From Pseudolabrys sp. (GTDB lineage Bacteria > Pseudomonadota > Alphaproteobacteria > Rhizobiales > Xanthobacteraceae): a stretch of DNA of 64,000 nucleotides. Position 1 is the stretch's first letter. Each line of letters begins with the position of its first letter. The notes beneath the pieces were generated by a model. It was not told the origin of the DNA, did no database searches, and saw only the letters and a list, made by a program, of their open reading frames with translations. The position numbers and the translations under genes were made by a program. Positions 48,521 through 56,927 of this stretch are shown here, piece after piece. The DNA lies in contig JAHCKG010000001.1 of NCBI GenBank assembly GCA_026125895.1, forward strand, positions 1-64,000, in the 5' to 3' direction.

Positions 48521-48946
48521 ATGAGCACTTTCGGCACGGCGGTCTGGTCGGGCGGTTTGAAGGACGGCAAGGGCGCGATCTCGACCAAGAGCGGCGCTCT
48601 CAAGGATTATCCCTATGGCTTTGCCGCGCGCTTCGAAGGCAAGCCGGGCACCAATCCGGAAGAATTGATCGGTGCCGCGCACGCCGGCTGTTTCACTATG
48701 GCCCTGTCGCTGATCCTGGGCGAGGCCGGCCTCACCGCCGAGAAAATGGAAACGCAGGCCGACGTCACTCTGGTCAAGCAGGATGACGGCTTCGCCATCA
48801 CCAAGGTGCACCTGACGCTGAAGGCGAAAATCCCCGGCGCCGACGACGCCAAGTTTCAGGACCTCGCCGCCAAGGCCAAGGCCGGCTGCCCGGTGTCGAA
48901 ACTGCTGAAGGCGGAGATCACGCTGGACGCGAAGTTGGAAAGCTGA
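48521..48946 (+). CDS. OsmC family peroxiredoxin
   Basis: The 141-residue protein has the two redox cysteines of the OsmC/Ohr family: Cys57 in AHAGCFTMAL and Cys123 in AGCPVSKLL. These proteins reduce organic or inorganic peroxides using dithiols. ATG 48521 has AGGAG seven bases upstream. It is flanked by two family B repeats, so probably a single-gene transcript. Confidence 0.93.
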   Translation: MSTFGTAVWSGGLKDGKGAISTKSGALKDYPYGFAARFEGKPGTNPEELIGAAHAGCFTMALSLILGEAGLTAEKMETQADVTLVKQDDGFAITKVHLTLKAKIPGADDAKFQDLAAKAKAGCPVSKLLKAEITLDAKLES

Positions 48947-48961
48947 GCGTCATACTCACTT

Positions 48962-49107
48962 CCCCTCTCCCCTTGTGGGAGAGGGTGCCCGAGCGGAGGC
49001 GAAGCCGAGCGAGGGCGGGTGAGGGGTCAGCGCGAGACGAGGGGCCGCCCCCTCACCCGGCTCAGCCCTGCGGGCTTCGCCACCCTCTCCCACAAGGGGA
49101 GAGGGGA
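48962..49107. repeat. Family B palindromic repeat, copy B2
   Basis: Near-identical arms to B1 (CCCCTCTCCCCTTGTGGGAG and CACCCTCTCCCACAAGGGGA), with the same GGCTCAGCCCTGCGGGCTTC inner hairpin and a different central loop. Confidence 0.9.
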
Positions 49108-49126
49108 AGAGCGCAAGCCGCGAAGC

Positions 49127-50287
49127 TCAGCCAAAATACCGATCCACGATCTTCCGATAAATCGTCGTCAGCGCGCGCAGGTCGGCGATCGGCACGCGCT
49201 CGTCGATGGCATGCATGGTCTGGCCGACCAGCCCGAATTCCACCACCGGGCAGTAATGCGTGATGAAGCGCGCGTCGGACGTGCCGCCAGTGGTGGAAAG
49301 CGTCGGGGCGCGGCCGGTGGTTTCCTTCACCGCATTGGAGACGAGTTCGGTGAACGGCCCGGGCTTCGTCACGAACACGCCGGCATTCGACGGCTGAAAC
49401 TTGAACTCGAATTTGATCTTGCCGCCCGCGGCCTTCTCGGCGCGCTGTTGCAGCAGCGCTTTGAGCGAATCGAGCGTGTGGCAGTCGTTGAAGCGGATGT
49501 TGAACATCGCGCTGGCTTGGCCGGGAATGAGATTGACGGTCTTGTTGCCAACATCGACCGAGACGAACTCCAGGTTCGACGGCTGGAAGTTGGCGTTGCC
49601 ATTGTCGAGCGGCTCAGCGAGCAGAGCGTCGATCAGTTTGACGATGCCAGGCACCGGATTGTCGGCGCGCTGCGGATAGGCGACGTGGCCTTGGCGGCCG
49701 GTGACGATCAGATGGCCGTTGAGCGAACCACGGCGGCCGATCTTGATGGTGTCGCCCATGTCCTCCTGATTGCTCGGCTCTCCGAGAATGCAATGGTCGA
49801 ACTTTTCGCCCATGTCGGCGACCCATTGCAGCAGCTTCGGCGTGCCGTTGACCGCAATGCTTTCCTCGTCGCCGGTGATCAGGAAGGAGATCGAGCCCTT
49901 CTTCGGCTTGCCGCCGTTCGCCGCGAGATGGTCGAGCACGGCGGCGACGGCGCAGGCGATGCCGCCTTTCATGTCCACGGCGCCGCGGCCGTAGAGTTCG
50001 CCATTGGCGACCTCGCCGCCGAACGGCGCATGCGTCCAGGCCTTCTCGTCGCCGGTCGGAACCACGTCGGTGTGGCCGGCAAAGGTCAGGTGCGGCGCCC
50101 CGGTGCCGATGCGCGCGTAGAAGTTCTCGACGTCGTCGGTGCCGGGTTCGGAGAACACCTTGCGATGCACGGTGAAGCCGGCGGCCTTCAGCGTCGTCTC
50201 GAGATAGCTCAGCGCGCCGCCTTCCGCCGGCGTTACCGACGGACAGCGGATGAGCTCACGGGTAATGGCAACGGGATCGGCCGGCAT
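49127..50287 (-). CDS. dapE: Succinyl-diaminopimelate desuccinylase
   Basis: The 386-residue M20 metalloenzyme cleaves N-succinyl-LL-diaminopimelate in lysine and peptidoglycan synthesis. Metal ligands are visible: His72 and Asp74 in GHTDVVP, Asp105 in DMKGG, and the Glu pair in TGDEES (141-142), plus a late His in the C-terminal catalytic domain. A dimerisation lid domain lies at about 180-295. It is downstream of dapD on the same strand, with repeat E6 between. Confidence 0.96.
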   Translation of the reverse strand: MPADPVAITRELIRCPSVTPAEGGALSYLETTLKAAGFTVHRKVFSEPGTDDVENFYARIGTGAPHLTFAGHTDVVPTGDEKAWTHAPFGGEVANGELYGRGAVDMKGGIACAVAAVLDHLAANGGKPKKGSISFLITGDEESIAVNGTPKLLQWVADMGEKFDHCILGEPSNQEDMGDTIKIGRRGSLNGHLIVTGRQGHVAYPQRADNPVPGIVKLIDALLAEPLDNGNANFQPSNLEFVSVDVGNKTVNLIPGQASAMFNIRFNDCHTLDSLKALLQQRAEKAAGGKIKFEFKFQPSNAGVFVTKPGPFTELVSNAVKETTGRAPTLSTTGGTSDARFITHYCPVVEFGLVGQTMHAIDERVPIADLRALTTIYRKIVDRYFG

Positions 50288-50296
50288 GTCTGTTTC

Positions 50297-50390
50297 CGTT
50301 CGTCCCCGCGTAAGCGGGGACCCAGGAGGCTACAATCGAAGACGCCAGCTTGTCGCTCTGGATTACCGCTTTCGCGGGAATGAGCGGAGT
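50297..50390. repeat. Family E palindromic repeat, copy E6
   Basis: CCGTTCGTCCCCGCGTAAGC at the left and TTTCGCGGGAATGAGCGGAG at the right. It lies between dapD and dapE. Confidence 0.84.
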
Positions 50391-50408
50391 AGGTGGCGGC
50401 GCTATCCG

Positions 50409-51266
50409 TCAATCCCTCAACAACTCATTGATGCTCGTCTTGCTGCGCGTCTTCTCATCGACGCGCTTGACGATCACCGCGCAGTACAGGCTCGGGCCGA
50501 AATTGCTGCCCGGCATGGCGTTGCCCGGCAGCGTGCCGGAGACGACGACGGAATAGGGCGGCACCTCGCCGTAGAAGATCTTGCCGGTCGCGCGATCGAC
50601 GATCTTGGTCGACTGGCCGAGATAGACGCCCATGCCGACCACCGAGCCCTCGCGCACGATCACGCCTTCGACCACTTCCGAGCGCGCGCCGATGAAGCAG
50701 TTGTCCTCGATGATCACCGGGCCCGCCTGCAGCGGCTCGAGCACGCCACCGATGCCGACGCCGCCCGACAGGTGCACATGCTTGCCGATCTGCGCGCAGG
50801 AGCCGACCGTCGCCCAGGTGTCCACCATGGTGCCGTTGCCGACATGCGCGCCGAGATTGACGAAGGACGGCATCAGCACCACGCCCGGCGCGATATAGGC
50901 CGACTTGCGCACCACCGAGCCCGGCACGGCGCGGAAGCCTTCCTTCTTGAAGCGCGCCGGCGTCCAGCCCTTGAACTTGGAATCGACCTTGTCCCACCAC
51001 TTGGCGCCGCCGGGGCCGCCGGGGATGGCGCTCATGTCGTTGAGGCGGAACGACAGCAGCACGGCTTTCTTGAGCCACTGGTTGACCTGCCAGTTGCCAT
51101 CGGCCTGCTTCTCGGCGACGCGCGCGGCGCCGGAATCGAGCAGCTCGAGCGCGGTGTCGACGGCCTTGCGCACCGCGCCTTTGGTCTTGGCGGTGACCTT
51201 GTCGCGGGCATCGAACGCCTCGTTGACGGTCTTTTCCAGGCTCTCAAGATTGAATTTGGCAGGCAT
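50409..51266 (-). CDS. dapD: 2,3,4,5-tetrahydropyridine-2,6-dicarboxylate N-succinyltransferase
   Basis: The 285-residue enzyme uses succinyl-CoA to open tetrahydrodipicolinate in diaminopimelate synthesis. After an N-terminal helical domain, the left-handed beta-helix hexapeptide repeats run from about 105 to 235 (e.g. [18 protein letters not shown]). ATG 51266 is chosen because the conserved N-terminus [11 protein letters not shown] starts there; the longer frame is unlikely. Confidence 0.96.
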   Translation of the reverse strand: MPAKFNLESLEKTVNEAFDARDKVTAKTKGAVRKAVDTALELLDSGAARVAEKQADGNWQVNQWLKKAVLLSFRLNDMSAIPGGPGGAKWWDKVDSKFKGWTPARFKKEGFRAVPGSVVRKSAYIAPGVVLMPSFVNLGAHVGNGTMVDTWATVGSCAQIGKHVHLSGGVGIGGVLEPLQAGPVIIEDNCFIGARSEVVEGVIVREGSVVGMGVYLGQSTKIVDRATGKIFYGEVPPYSVVVSGTLPGNAMPGSNFGPSLYCAVIVKRVDEKTRSKTSINELLRD

Positions 51267-51372
51267 GACGACCCCGACGTTTAAACTGACGGCCCGGTTT
51301 GTCGGGGGCGGGGCGGGGGATGTCAAGCGAGGCGGGAGCCGCTACTCTGCGGCACCCGAACAGGAGCCCGCC

Positions 51373-52005
51373 GTGCGCCGAAACCTGCGAATTCCGAGCC
51401 TGCTGCTCGCCAGCGTCCCCGCCCTCGTGGCCGCCGGGCCGGCCTTCGCCCATCACGTCATGGGCGGCCGGATGCCGGCGACCTTCGCCCAAGGTCTGCT
51501 GTCCGGGCTCGGCCATCCGGTCATTGGCCTCGATCACTTCGCCGCGGTGGTGGCGATCGGGTGTCTGGCCGCCGCGCATGGCAGCGGCGCGCGGCTCGCC
51601 TTCGGCTATGTGCTGGCGATGATCGCCGGCGTCGCCGTGCATCTGATGGGCGCGAGCCTGCCCGGCGCCGAGTTGTGGGTGGCGGTCTCGGTGATCGCTC
51701 TCGGCGCCGTGCTGCTGGCGCGCCGCGATCTGAGCACCGCCGCGGCGCTGGCGCTGTTCGCCGCGGTCGGCCTGCTGCACGGCTACGCGCTGGGTGAATC
51801 GATCTACGGCGCCGAACAGACGCCGCTTGTCGCCTACCTGATCGGCCTCGCCGTCATCCAGGGCGGCATCGCGCTCGCCGCCATGAGCGTCGCGCGCCTC
51901 ATGATGCGCCGCATGGCGCAGGCCGCGCCGTTGCGCCTGATCGGCGCCGGCATTTCCGGCGTCGGCCTCGCGATCCTGGTGCAGCAGCTCGTGCCGGCGG
52001 TCTGA
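51373..52005 (+). CDS. HupE/UreJ family metal-permease-like membrane protein
   Basis: The 210-residue protein has a signal-like N-terminus ending AFA, followed by HHVMGGR and the family motif GHPVIGLDHFAAV, then six hydrophobic segments; a second motif HGYALGE is near residue 140. HupE/UreJ proteins are linked to nickel or cobalt supply for hydrogenase or urease. Neither enzyme is in this window, so the metal is uncertain. The start is GTG 51373, with AGGAG six bases upstream. Confidence 0.88.
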   Translation: MRRNLRIPSLLLASVPALVAAGPAFAHHVMGGRMPATFAQGLLSGLGHPVIGLDHFAAVVAIGCLAAAHGSGARLAFGYVLAMIAGVAVHLMGASLPGAELWVAVSVIALGAVLLARRDLSTAAALALFAAVGLLHGYALGESIYGAEQTPLVAYLIGLAVIQGGIALAAMSVARLMMRRMAQAAPLRLIGAGISGVGLAILVQQLVPAV

Positions 52006-52065
52006 AGATCGGAGTTCCGCGCGGTCACAATAATGCCGCGCGGTTGTTTGATTTGTTGAGGTGCG

Positions 52066-52092
52066 CCCGCGATGGGTCAGACCCGTCGCGGG
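52066..52092. terminator. 12-bp stem hairpin between HupE-like and mscS genes
   Basis: Arms 52066-52077 and 52081-52092 pair almost perfectly with a 3-base loop, followed by CATTTTT. It is 61 bases past the HupE-like stop and 29 bases before the mscS start, so it can act as terminator of the first gene or as a leader hairpin of the second. Confidence 0.65.
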
Positions 52093-52120
52093 CCTCGCCA
52101 TTTTTGAGGAGGCGGACGCG

Positions 52121-53011
52121 ATGGATGTTCCGAACGTCGAGCAACTGGGCAACGAGATCTCGGTATTCGTGACGCAGCTCACCGCCTGGGCTGCGGTGGC
52201 GGTCCCGAGTTTCATCGGCGCGTTGATCATGATGATCGTCGGCTGGTGGTTCGCCGGCCGCGTCGAGACCGGCTTTCGCAGCCTGCTCGGCCGCCAGCGT
52301 CACATCGATCCGACCTTGTCCGGCGTCATCTCGTCGCTGGCGCGCTACACCATCCTGATCCTCGTCATCGTCGCCGTGCTCGGCCAGCTCGGCATCCAGA
52401 CCACCAGCATCATCGCCGCGCTCGGCGCCGCCGGCCTCGCCATCGGCCTCGCCATGCAGGGCACCTTGTCGAACATCGCCGCCGGCATGATGCTGCTGTG
52501 GCTGCGGCCGTTCCGCGTCGGCGATTACATCGACACCGGCTCGGTCGCCGGCACCGTCAAGGATGTCGGCCTGTTCGCCAGCGAACTGCATTCGTGGGAC
52601 GGCATCTTCCTGTTCGTGCCGAACTCCGAATTGTGGAACAAGCGCATCATCAACTACTCGCGGCTGCCGACGCGGCTGGTCGATCTGAAATTCGGCATTG
52701 CCTATGAGGACGATCCGCAGCAGGGCCAGAAGATCCTGCTCGACCTCGCCAACAATAATCCGATGGTGCTGAAGCTGCCGTCGGAGGCGATGACCTTCGT
52801 CGATGAGCTGGGCTCCGACGCGGTGGTGCTGCGGCTGCGCTGCTGGTCGTCGAACGCCGATTACTGGACGGTGCGCCGCGCGCTGACCGAGCAAGGCAAG
52901 GCGGCGCTCGAGAGCGCCGGCTTCACCATTCCGTTCCCGCAGCGCCAACTGCGCTACTACGGCCCGCCGCCCGCGCCGGCGGGCGGCGACGACGACAAGA
53001 ACGCGGCGTAG
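52121..53011 (+). CDS. Small-conductance mechanosensitive channel (MscS family)
   Basis: The 296-residue protein has three N-terminal membrane segments; the pore helix TM3 region ALGAAGLAIGLAMQGTLSN with Gly/Ala packing is near 103-122, then the cytoplasmic beta domain (FRVGDYIDTG, VPNSELWNKRIINYSR) typical of MscS. It releases solutes under osmotic downshock. GAGGAGG lies 8 bases before ATG 52121. Confidence 0.95.
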   Translation: MDVPNVEQLGNEISVFVTQLTAWAAVAVPSFIGALIMMIVGWWFAGRVETGFRSLLGRQRHIDPTLSGVISSLARYTILILVIVAVLGQLGIQTTSIIAALGAAGLAIGLAMQGTLSNIAAGMMLLWLRPFRVGDYIDTGSVAGTVKDVGLFASELHSWDGIFLFVPNSELWNKRIINYSRLPTRLVDLKFGIAYEDDPQQGQKILLDLANNNPMVLKLPSEAMTFVDELGSDAVVLRLRCWSSNADYWTVRRALTEQGKAALESAGFTIPFPQRQLRYYGPPPAPAGGDDDKNAA

Positions 53012-53057
53012 CGCTTCGCCGTTGCCGATCGGCGCGGCGCGGCGCTATAAGCGGCGC

Positions 53058-53711
53058 ATGCAGACCGATCGGCTCGTCGAAATTCCCGCGCGTCACGGCA
53101 AGGCCCTCAGGCTGAACAAGGGCCAGGCCGTGCGCCTCATCAACACGCACGGCACGCAAGTGGTCGATTGCTGGGCGTGGAACGCCGCCGATCTCACCGA
53201 TCACATGAGCATGGAGGCGACGCGGGTCTGGCTGCAGCGCCTCAATCCGGTGGTCGGCGACACTTTCGTCACCATGAAGCGCAATCCGATCCTCACCATC
53301 GTCGAGGACACCTCGCCCGGCGTGCATGACACCTTCATGGCGGCCTGCGACAAGCACCGCTACGAGCGCCTCGGCGTTCGCGAGTATCACCGCAACTGCC
53401 TCGACAACATGTTCGAGGGCATGCGGGAACTCGGCATCACACCGCCGATGCCGATTCTGGCGTCCTTCAACGTGTTCATGAACATCGCCGTTCAGAGCGA
53501 CGGCCGCACGCTGCACACCGGGCCGGTGGTCACCAAGGCCGGCGATTACATCACCTTGCGCGCCGATATGGACTGCTACGTCGCGTTTTCCGCCTGCCCG
53601 CAGGATATCGTGAAGATCCAGGGCGAGGCCGGCGTGCCGCGCTCGGCGCACTACGTCGTGCTGAACGACGGCTTCCCGTCACCGCCGCCGCGCGCGACCT
53701 GGGTGCCCTGA
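53058..53711 (+). CDS. DUF1989 / urea carboxylase-associated family protein
   Basis: The 217-residue protein matches the DUF1989 family, found near urea carboxylase and other nitrogen-metabolism genes. It has DCWAWN near residue 37, a central YHRNCLDN segment and SACPQDIVKIQG near the C-terminus, which contain the Cys/His residues thought to bind metal. The catalytic role is unknown to me. It lies 70 bases before an amino acid ABC importer on the same strand, which fits a role in nitrogen compound use. Confidence 0.82.
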   Translation: MQTDRLVEIPARHGKALRLNKGQAVRLINTHGTQVVDCWAWNAADLTDHMSMEATRVWLQRLNPVVGDTFVTMKRNPILTIVEDTSPGVHDTFMAACDKHRYERLGVREYHRNCLDNMFEGMRELGITPPMPILASFNVFMNIAVQSDGRTLHTGPVVTKAGDYITLRADMDCYVAFSACPQDIVKIQGEAGVPRSAHYVVLNDGFPSPPPRATWVP

Positions 53712-53780
53712 CACAGTGATGGCACGCCAATTGCTTCAAGTTTGGGCAGCGTCAGTTGTCCCAAGCGAGGAGTGGTTTTC

Positions 53781-54560
53781 ATGTCGTTTTTTCGTGCAGT
53801 AGCTGCCGGTTTGTTGGGCGCCGCGTTGTTGTCGGGCGCCGCGCACGCGGACGCTCTCGCTGACATTCTCAAGGCCAAGGTGATCAAGGTCGCGGTGCCG
53901 CAGGATTTCGCGCCGTTCGGCTCGGCCGGCCCCGATCTCAAGCCGCAGGGCTTCGACGTCGATATGGCGAACTACATCGCCGCCGAGCTCGGCGTGAAGG
54001 CCGAGATCATCGCCGTCACCTCGGCGAACCGCATTCCGTATCTGCAGACCAAGAAGGCCGACCTCGTCATCTCCTCGCTCGGCAAGAACGCCGAGCGCGA
54101 GAAGGTCATCGACTTCTCCGATGCTTATGCGCCGTTCTTCTCCGGCGTGTTCGGCGCCAAGGACGTCGCGGTCGCCAAGATGGAAGACCTCGCCGGCAAG
54201 ACCATCGGCGCCACGCGCGGCGCCATCGAGGAGCAGGAAATCACCAAGGCGGCGCCGAAGGACACGACCATCAAGCGCTTCGAGGACAACAACGCCACCA
54301 TCGCCGCTTTCGTCTCCGGTCAGGTGGATCTGATCGCCACCGGCAACACCGTCGCCGCCGCGATCACCGAGAAGAACCCGTCGCGTCCGGCGACCACCAA
54401 GTTCATCATGAACAACAGCCCCTGCTATGTCGGCCTCAACAAGGAGGAGCCGGCGCTCAAGGCCAAGGTCAACGAGATCATCGCCAAGGCCAAGGCCGAC
54501 GGCACGCTCAACAAGTTCTCCGAGAAGTGGCTGAAGAACCCGCTGCCGGCGGGATTTTGA
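53781..54560 (+). CDS. Polar amino acid ABC transporter substrate-binding protein
   Basis: The 259-residue family 3 solute-binding protein has a signal peptide (cleavage after AHA), the GFDVDMANYIAAELGV N-lobe segment and the usual C-lobe. It should bind amino acids or small amines. ATG 53781 has GAGGAG upstream. It is the first of four genes of one importer; repeat D2 separates it from the permeases, which may lower their expression relative to the binding protein. Confidence 0.93.
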   Translation: MSFFRAVAAGLLGAALLSGAAHADALADILKAKVIKVAVPQDFAPFGSAGPDLKPQGFDVDMANYIAAELGVKAEIIAVTSANRIPYLQTKKADLVISSLGKNAEREKVIDFSDAYAPFFSGVFGAKDVAVAKMEDLAGKTIGATRGAIEEQEITKAAPKDTTIKRFEDNNATIAAFVSGQVDLIATGNTVAAAITEKNPSRPATTKFIMNNSPCYVGLNKEEPALKAKVNEIIAKAKADGTLNKFSEKWLKNPLPAGF

Positions 54561-54582
54561 GCCCCAAGTATAACTCTCCACT

Positions 54583-54667
54583 CCGTCATGCCCGGCCTTG
54601 TGCCGGGCATCCACGCCTTACTTTCTAAGGAAGACGTGGATGGCCGGGACAAGCCCGGCCATGACGA
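54583..54667. repeat. Family D palindromic repeat, copy D2
   Basis: CCGTCATGCCCGGCCTTGTG at the left and AAGCCCGGCCATGACGAG at the right, with CACGCCTT/AGACGTGG inner arms. It lies between the binding-protein gene and the first permease. Confidence 0.9.
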
Positions 54668-54712
54668 GCGTGTGCGGCGCTCGGATTTGCTTACTGGCCC
54701 ATTGGCATTGCC

Positions 54713-55375
54713 ATGACCTATCACCTCGAATTCTCCGCGCTGCTGCCGTACTGGCAGGACCTCGCCTGGGGCCTGTGGTTCACCATTGTGCTCACGGTGG
54801 TGTCCACGATCGCCGGCATCGCCGTCGGCACGTTGGGCGCGTCGGCGCGCAGCTTCGGGCCGCCGTGGCTGTCGGGCGTGGTGCGCGTCTATGTCGAACT
54901 GATCCGGAACACGCCTTTCATCGTGCAGTTGTTCTTCATCTTCTTCGGCCTGCCGGCGCTCGGCATCCGGTTGTCGGAGACCACGGCCGCCTTCATCGCC
55001 ATGGTGGTCAATCTCGGCGCCTATTCGACCGAGATCATCCGCGCCGGCATCGACGCCGTCCCGAAGGGCCACATCGAGGCCGGCGTGTCGCTCGCCATGA
55101 TCCGGCTCGAAGTGCTGCGCCACATCGTGCTGCGCCAGGCCTTCGCCAAGATCTATCCGGCGCTGTCGTCGCAGATCGTCATCGTCATGCTCGGCTCGGC
55201 GGTGGTGTCGCAGATCTCGGCGCCGGATCTCACCTACGCCGCCAACTTCATCCAGCCGCGCAATTTCCGCGCCTTCGAGGTCTATCTCGTCGTCGCGCTG
55301 ATCTACCTGCTGCTGTCGATCCTGCTGCGCTACGTCCTGCGCGTCATCGGCGACCGCTACGTGAAGGTCGGCTAG
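54713..55375 (+). CDS. Polar amino acid ABC transporter permease (first)
   Basis: The 220-residue HisM/GlnP-type permease has an N-terminal helix near 15-40, four further helices and the coupling motif EAGVSLAMIRLEVLRHIVLRQ-like segment near 122-140 (starting EAGVSLAM). It pairs with the next permease to form the membrane channel. Confidence 0.94.
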   Translation: MTYHLEFSALLPYWQDLAWGLWFTIVLTVVSTIAGIAVGTLGASARSFGPPWLSGVVRVYVELIRNTPFIVQLFFIFFGLPALGIRLSETTAAFIAMVVNLGAYSTEIIRAGIDAVPKGHIEAGVSLAMIRLEVLRHIVLRQAFAKIYPALSSQIVIVMLGSAVVSQISAPDLTYAANFIQPRNFRAFEVYLVVALIYLLLSILLRYVLRVIGDRYVKVG

Positions 55376-55377
55376 TC

Positions 55378-56028
55378 ATGAGCGACTTCTCCTTCTGGGT
55401 CATCCTCAGCAACCTGATCTGGGCGACGCAGTGGACCGTCTACCTGTCGCTGATCGCCTTCGTCGGCGGCGGCATCGTCGGCCTGATCCTGCTGTTCCTG
55501 CGCACGTCGCAGATCAAGTGGCTGGAAATCCCGACCAAGCTCTACATCGAATTCTTCCAGGGCACGCCGCTCCTGATGCAGCTCTTCCTGCTGTTCTTCG
55601 GGGTCGCGCTGTTCGGCATTGAGGTGTCGCCGTGGATGGCGGCGAGCCTGGCCCTGACCTTGTGGACCAGCGCCTTCCTTACCGAAATCTGGCGCGGCTG
55701 CGTCGAGGCGATTCCGAAAGGCCAGTGGGAAGCCTCGGCCAGCGTCGCGCTGAACTACATCGAGCAAATGCGCTACGTCATCCTGCCGCAAGCCATGCGC
55801 ATCGCCATCGCGCCCACCGTCGGCTTCTCGGTGCAGGTCATCAAGGGCACGGCGCTCGCTTCGATCATCGGCTTCGTCGAACTGACCAAGGCCGGTACCA
55901 TGCTCAACAACGCGACGTTCCGGCCGTTCCTGGTCTATGCGCTGGTGGCGCTGATCTATTTCTGCCTGTGCTTCCCGCTGTCCTTTCTCGCCAAACGCCT
56001 TGAGGGGAAACTCAATGTCGCTCGTTAG
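55378..56028 (+). CDS. Polar amino acid ABC transporter permease (second)
   Basis: The 216-residue permease starts two bases after the first permease stop and shares its plan: LYIEFFQGTPLLMQLF near 57-72, and the coupling segment QWEASASVALNYIEQMRY near 116-133. The start ATG 55378 was chosen over the long upstream open frame, which is only antisense-free DNA of the first permease. It overlaps the ATPase gene by 14 bases. Confidence 0.94.
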   Translation: MSDFSFWVILSNLIWATQWTVYLSLIAFVGGGIVGLILLFLRTSQIKWLEIPTKLYIEFFQGTPLLMQLFLLFFGVALFGIEVSPWMAASLALTLWTSAFLTEIWRGCVEAIPKGQWEASASVALNYIEQMRYVILPQAMRIAIAPTVGFSVQVIKGTALASIIGFVELTKAGTMLNNATFRPFLVYALVALIYFCLCFPLSFLAKRLEGKLNVAR

Positions 56029-56743
56029 CATCCGCGACGTCCGCAAGAGCTATGGCAGCGTCGAAGTCCTCAAGGGCGTGTCGCTCGAGGTCGAGAAAGG
56101 CGACGTCGTCGCCATTATCGGCCGTTCCGGCTCCGGCAAATCGACTCTGCTCCGCTGCATCAACGGCCTGGAGACCTATCAGTCCGGCGTCATCCTCGCC
56201 GACGGCATCGAGGTCGGCGGCGAACACGCCAATTTGCGCGAACTGCGCCGTCACGTCGGCATGGTGTTTCAGCAGTTCAATCTGTTTCCGCATCTCACCG
56301 CCGCCGAGAACGTCATGCTGGCGCCGACGGTCGTCAACAAGACGCCGAAGAAGGAAGCGCGCGCCATCGCCGCCGAGGTGCTGGCCAAGGTCGGCCTGTC
56401 GGAAAAGATGGACGCCTATCCGAGCCAGTTGTCCGGCGGACAGCAGCAGCGCGTCGCCATCGCGCGTTCGCTCGCCATGCGGCCGAAGGTCTTGCTGTGC
56501 GACGAGATCACCTCGGCGCTCGATCCCGAACTGGTCAACGAAGTGCTGCGCGTCGTCGAACAATTGGCAAAGGAGGGCATGACGCTCATCCTCGTCACCC
56601 ACGAGATGCGCTTTGCCCGCGATGTCGGCACGCATCTCGTCTTCATGCATCACGGCAAGGTGCATGAATCCGGCGCGCCGAAGGCGGTGTTCGCCGCGCC
56701 GCAAACGCCGGAGCTGCAACAGTTCGTGAGCGGGATCGGGTAG
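56015..56743 (+). CDS. Polar amino acid ABC transporter ATP-binding protein
   Basis: The 242-residue ATPase has Walker [10 protein letters not shown] (36-44), Q-loop [11 protein letters not shown], signature LSGGQQQR and Walker [12 protein letters not shown], as in GlnQ/HisP. ATG 56015 has TGAGGGG upstream and lies within the end of the second permease gene. Its final 12 codons and the following repeat are duplicated at 58686. Confidence 0.95.
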   Translation: MSLVSIRDVRKSYGSVEVLKGVSLEVEKGDVVAIIGRSGSGKSTLLRCINGLETYQSGVILADGIEVGGEHANLRELRRHVGMVFQQFNLFPHLTAAENVMLAPTVVNKTPKKEARAIAAEVLAKVGLSEKMDAYPSQLSGGQQQRVAIARSLAMRPKVLLCDEITSALDPELVNEVLRVVEQLAKEGMTLILVTHEMRFARDVGTHLVFMHHGKVHESGAPKAVFAAPQTPELQQFVSGIG

Positions 56744-56871
56744 GCTCTGACTCGACACACATTCAGCGCGCTCCCCTCCCCCTTGTGGGGAGGGGTCGGG
56801 GGTGGGGGTCGAAATTATTCAGCCGTTACCCCCACCCCGGCGACTTCGTCGCCGACCCTCCCCACAAGAGC
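56705..56871 (+). repeat. Direct repeat, left copy (ABC gene 3' end plus family A repeat)
   Basis: The last 13 codons of the ATPase gene, a short spacer with CACATTCAGCGCGCTC, and most of repeat A5 are repeated in the same order and orientation at 58686-58852. Confidence 0.85.
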
Positions 56872-56919
56872 CTGCCACCGGGCGGGCCGCGCCAGCGGCG
56901 CGACCCGGTGGGGGAGGGT
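56771..56919. repeat. Family A palindromic repeat, copy A5, with a nested palindrome
   Basis: CTCCCCTCCCCCTTGTGGGG at the left and GACCCTCCCCACAAG at the right, but the right arm is interrupted by about 40 bases (near 56871-56911) forming their own palindrome (CCACCGGGCGGGC / CGCGACCCGGTGG). Confidence 0.85.
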
Positions 56920-56927
56920 AAGCAAGG

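Noticed and set aside
51267-51372. Cobalamin or nickel riboswitch before the HupE/UreJ gene
   Set aside because: The 106-base gap is too short for a cobalamin riboswitch and no known core motif is visible.
54598-55377. Fusion of the second amino acid permease with an upstream domain
   Set aside because: The upstream part is the first permease read out of frame, Arg/His-rich and without membrane helices.
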